Positions 62,621 through 64,000 of a DNA stretch of 64,000 nt are shown one piece after another. Below the pieces are notes generated by a model. That model had not been told where the DNA came from, did not search any database, and saw only the letters and a program-made list of their open reading frames with translations. This DNA is from Bacillota bacterium (GTDB lineage Bacteria; Bacillota; Clostridia; Lachnospirales; Lachnospiraceae), in contig JAEZZQ010000015.1 of the NCBI GenBank assembly GCA_023442465.1, positions 496,001 through 560,000 of the forward strand, in the 5' to 3' direction. Every line of letters starts with the position of its first letter. Positions within the stretch are counted from its first letter, which is position 1. A program made the position numbers and the translations under genes.

Positions 62621-63769
62621 TTAATACCCCATAGCTCTTTTTACTACAAGCATGTCTTCCTCACCCACCAGTTTCTTTAACAGTTCAAAGGCTACATAGG
62701 GAGCAGTCTCCGGACAGTATGAGGTGATGATATTTCCATCCACCACCACCGGCTCATTGACTACAGTAGCACCAAACTCTGCTAATTGCTTTTGACGGCC
62801 GCCCTGAAGATGATAGGTAGTCGCTCTTTTGTTTTTCAGGATTCCGCTCTTTCCAAGGGACAGAGCCCCCACGCATACCGATGCAATGATTTTTCCTTGC
62901 CGGTCAAAATCTCTGATTAGATTTAAGGTTCTTTCGTCATACGCTTCTTCATAAAACCCAAACCGTTCGAAACCACCGGGAATTGCCAGGGCATCGTATT
63001 CTTCGGTTTGAATCTCTTCTATCAGCCTATCCATAATGACAGGCACACCGAAGGTACTGAGCACTGTCACCGTAAAACCACAGGTTTCCACTGAAATATC
63101 GTGCCCGTATTCCTCTCTCGCCCAACCTAATATGTCTATGAACACACTAAATTCCATGGTTTCAAATCCTTTGGCACAGAGCAATAATATTTTAGAGGGC
63201 TTTTCGTCCCGCTTAGGTATTAACCTTTCTATTGCTTCTTCTATCTTCACCCTCCATACCATATGATGGGCCCCCTCCCCCCAGTAATTTTCCAGATAAT
63301 ACGCAGGATTACCGAATCTCTTGCACCATATGCTCTGGGCAATCTTGTATCCGCTGTCAAAGCAGATTTCCTCTACCTGCTTTTCCTTCAATACCTCGAA
63401 CAGAGAATGCATCAATAAGGCAGAAACACCTCTTTTCTGCCAGTCTGGGCGCACATAAACCGTACCGATTTCCAGCATATCTTTAAGCTCCCCTTCCGTA
63501 CATGAGTTCAGTAAATCGTTAGAGAGTCCATATTCGATGGAGCCGATGATTTCGCCTTTATGCTCCGCCAAAAGAAAAAATCTTTCCTTCCCTTCCGTAT
63601 CGAAATCTTGTGCAATACCTCTTTTTTTATCCAAAATCTCTTCTTGAAGCAATTCCTTCCTGTCATATATATTATTTTTCTTAAACGTATCCACGAGCAC
63701 CTCCTCAAAAAAGGCGTGAATGCGCTCAAGCTCTTCTATTCCGGGTCTTCTTATTGTTATGTCTTTCAT
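62621..63769 (-). CDS. GNAT acetyltransferase fused to a DJ-1/PfpI domain
   Basis: The 382-residue protein has an N-terminal GNAT domain (about 1-175, with TVYVRPDWQKRGVSALLMHSL giving the acetyl-CoA loop) and a C-terminal DJ-1/PfpI domain (about 190-380, KILLLCAKGFETMEF, AIPGGFERFG, and the Cys nucleophile in SVCVGALSLG). Such domains usually occur in separate proteins. The next gene is peptidase E-like, another class I amidotransferase fold. Substrate unknown; stress or metabolite detoxification is one possibility. Confidence 0.88.
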   Translation of the reverse strand: MKDITIRRPGIEELERIHAFFEEVLVDTFKKNNIYDRKELLQEEILDKKRGIAQDFDTEGKERFFLLAEHKGEIIGSIEYGLSNDLLNSCTEGELKDMLEIGTVYVRPDWQKRGVSALLMHSLFEVLKEKQVEEICFDSGYKIAQSIWCKRFGNPAYYLENYWGEGAHHMVWRVKIEEAIERLIPKRDEKPSKILLLCAKGFETMEFSVFIDILGWAREEYGHDISVETCGFTVTVLSTFGVPVIMDRLIEEIQTEEYDALAIPGGFERFGFYEEAYDERTLNLIRDFDRQGKIIASVCVGALSLGKSGILKNKRATTYHLQGGRQKQLAEFGATVVNEPVVVDGNIITSYCPETAPYVAFELLKKLVGEEDMLVVKRAMGY

Positions 63770-64000
63770 GTTTACCTATGCTCCTCCTAAAGTATGAGTA
63801 TCTTGTGCCATATTCCTGTGGATCTTGTGCGCAAATCTCAAGTCAAAACGTTGTAATATCAGCCCGTTGCGAAACTTATAATCTTCTCCAATTTCATATA
63901 CAATTTCACGATACGGCAATAGCACAGTTACCTATTTATAATATACTATGGCGGAATGAAAACACAACATCTTTTCATTCCGCCATAAAAATTTACAGTA
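63770..64000. other. Right-edge intergenic region with a 16-bp perfect hairpin
   Basis: No gene is supported. TATGGCGGAATGAAAA (63947-63962) and TTTTCATTCCGCCATA (63972-63987) form a perfect 16-bp stem with a 9-base loop; no U-tract follows on either strand. It could be the terminator of a gene past the edge or an operator. The segment 63864-63897 resembles 35267-35300 upstream of comM. Confidence 0.5.

Noticed and set aside
1..64000. tRNA, rRNA, CRISPR, riboswitch, prophage or transposase genes
   Set aside because: No cloverleaf, regular spacer array, c-di-GMP or other riboswitch core, integrase or transposase was recognised on either strand.

Overview
The window comes from a motile, endospore-forming member of the Clostridia, most likely a Lachnospiraceae relative. 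The evidence is a long fla/che operon of the Bacillus/Clostridium type (FliY rather than FliN, FlbD, YlxF, FlhF/FlhG), spore genes (sigK, spoIIP, gpr), a codY regulator, and conserved neighbourhoods (dprA-topA-codY-flgB and gpr-spoIIP-lepA-hemW beside rpsT) familiar from Bacillus subtilis. I see no rRNA, tRNA, CRISPR array, phage or insertion sequence.

Region 1 (1-29 kb, all minus strand, read right to left): about 33 tightly packed, often overlapping genes from flgB to a cheC cut by the left edge. They encode rod and basal body (flgB, flgC, fliE, fliF, fliG, fliH, fliI, fliJ), hook (fliK, flgD, flgE and accessory genes), stator (motA, motB), switch (fliM, fliY, cheY), export gate (fliO, fliP, fliQ, fliR, flhB, flhA), placement GTPase and ATPase (flhF, flhG), a PilZ c-di-GMP effector, and chemotaxis signalling (cheB, cheA, cheW, cheC). 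A sigma-A-like promoter lies just downstream of the codY terminator. The most striking feature is a cheB that has lost its receiver domain, with a 26-codon remnant of that domain still readable upstream.

Region 2 (29-43 kb): housekeeping and developmental genes on the minus strand: codY (own promoter, candidate CodY box, palindromic repeat in its leader), topA, dprA, comM, a degenerate HD-GYP gene, sigK, hemW, lepA, spoIIP and gpr. rpsT is divergent, with a near-consensus promoter, a leader hairpin, a TTG start and a bidirectional terminator.

Region 3 (43-50 kb, minus): a TPM-domain protein, a zinc-ribbon membrane protein and a membrane diguanylate cyclase form one likely operon. Next come two genes resembling DUF6179/DUF6323, interleaved with copies of a structured, mobile-looking ~133-bp repeat, and then a membrane chemoreceptor.

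Region 4 (50-64 kb): a plus-strand MoxR ATPase / DUF58 / transglutaminase operon; then, on the minus strand, a cupin, a lipoprotein, a secreted glucosaminidase, a frameshifted mini-gene, a soluble chemoreceptor fused to a periplasmic-binding-protein fold, a peptidase E-like protein and a GNAT/DJ-1 fusion.

Motility and c-di-GMP tie much of the window together: flagellar machinery, two chemoreceptors, a PilZ effector, a GGDEF synthase and a degenerate HD-GYP protein all occur here. Non-coding structure is also rich: two repeat families, intercistronic hairpins inside the fla operon and several strong sigma-A-like promoters. All family names are from recognition of sequence motifs, without database searches.
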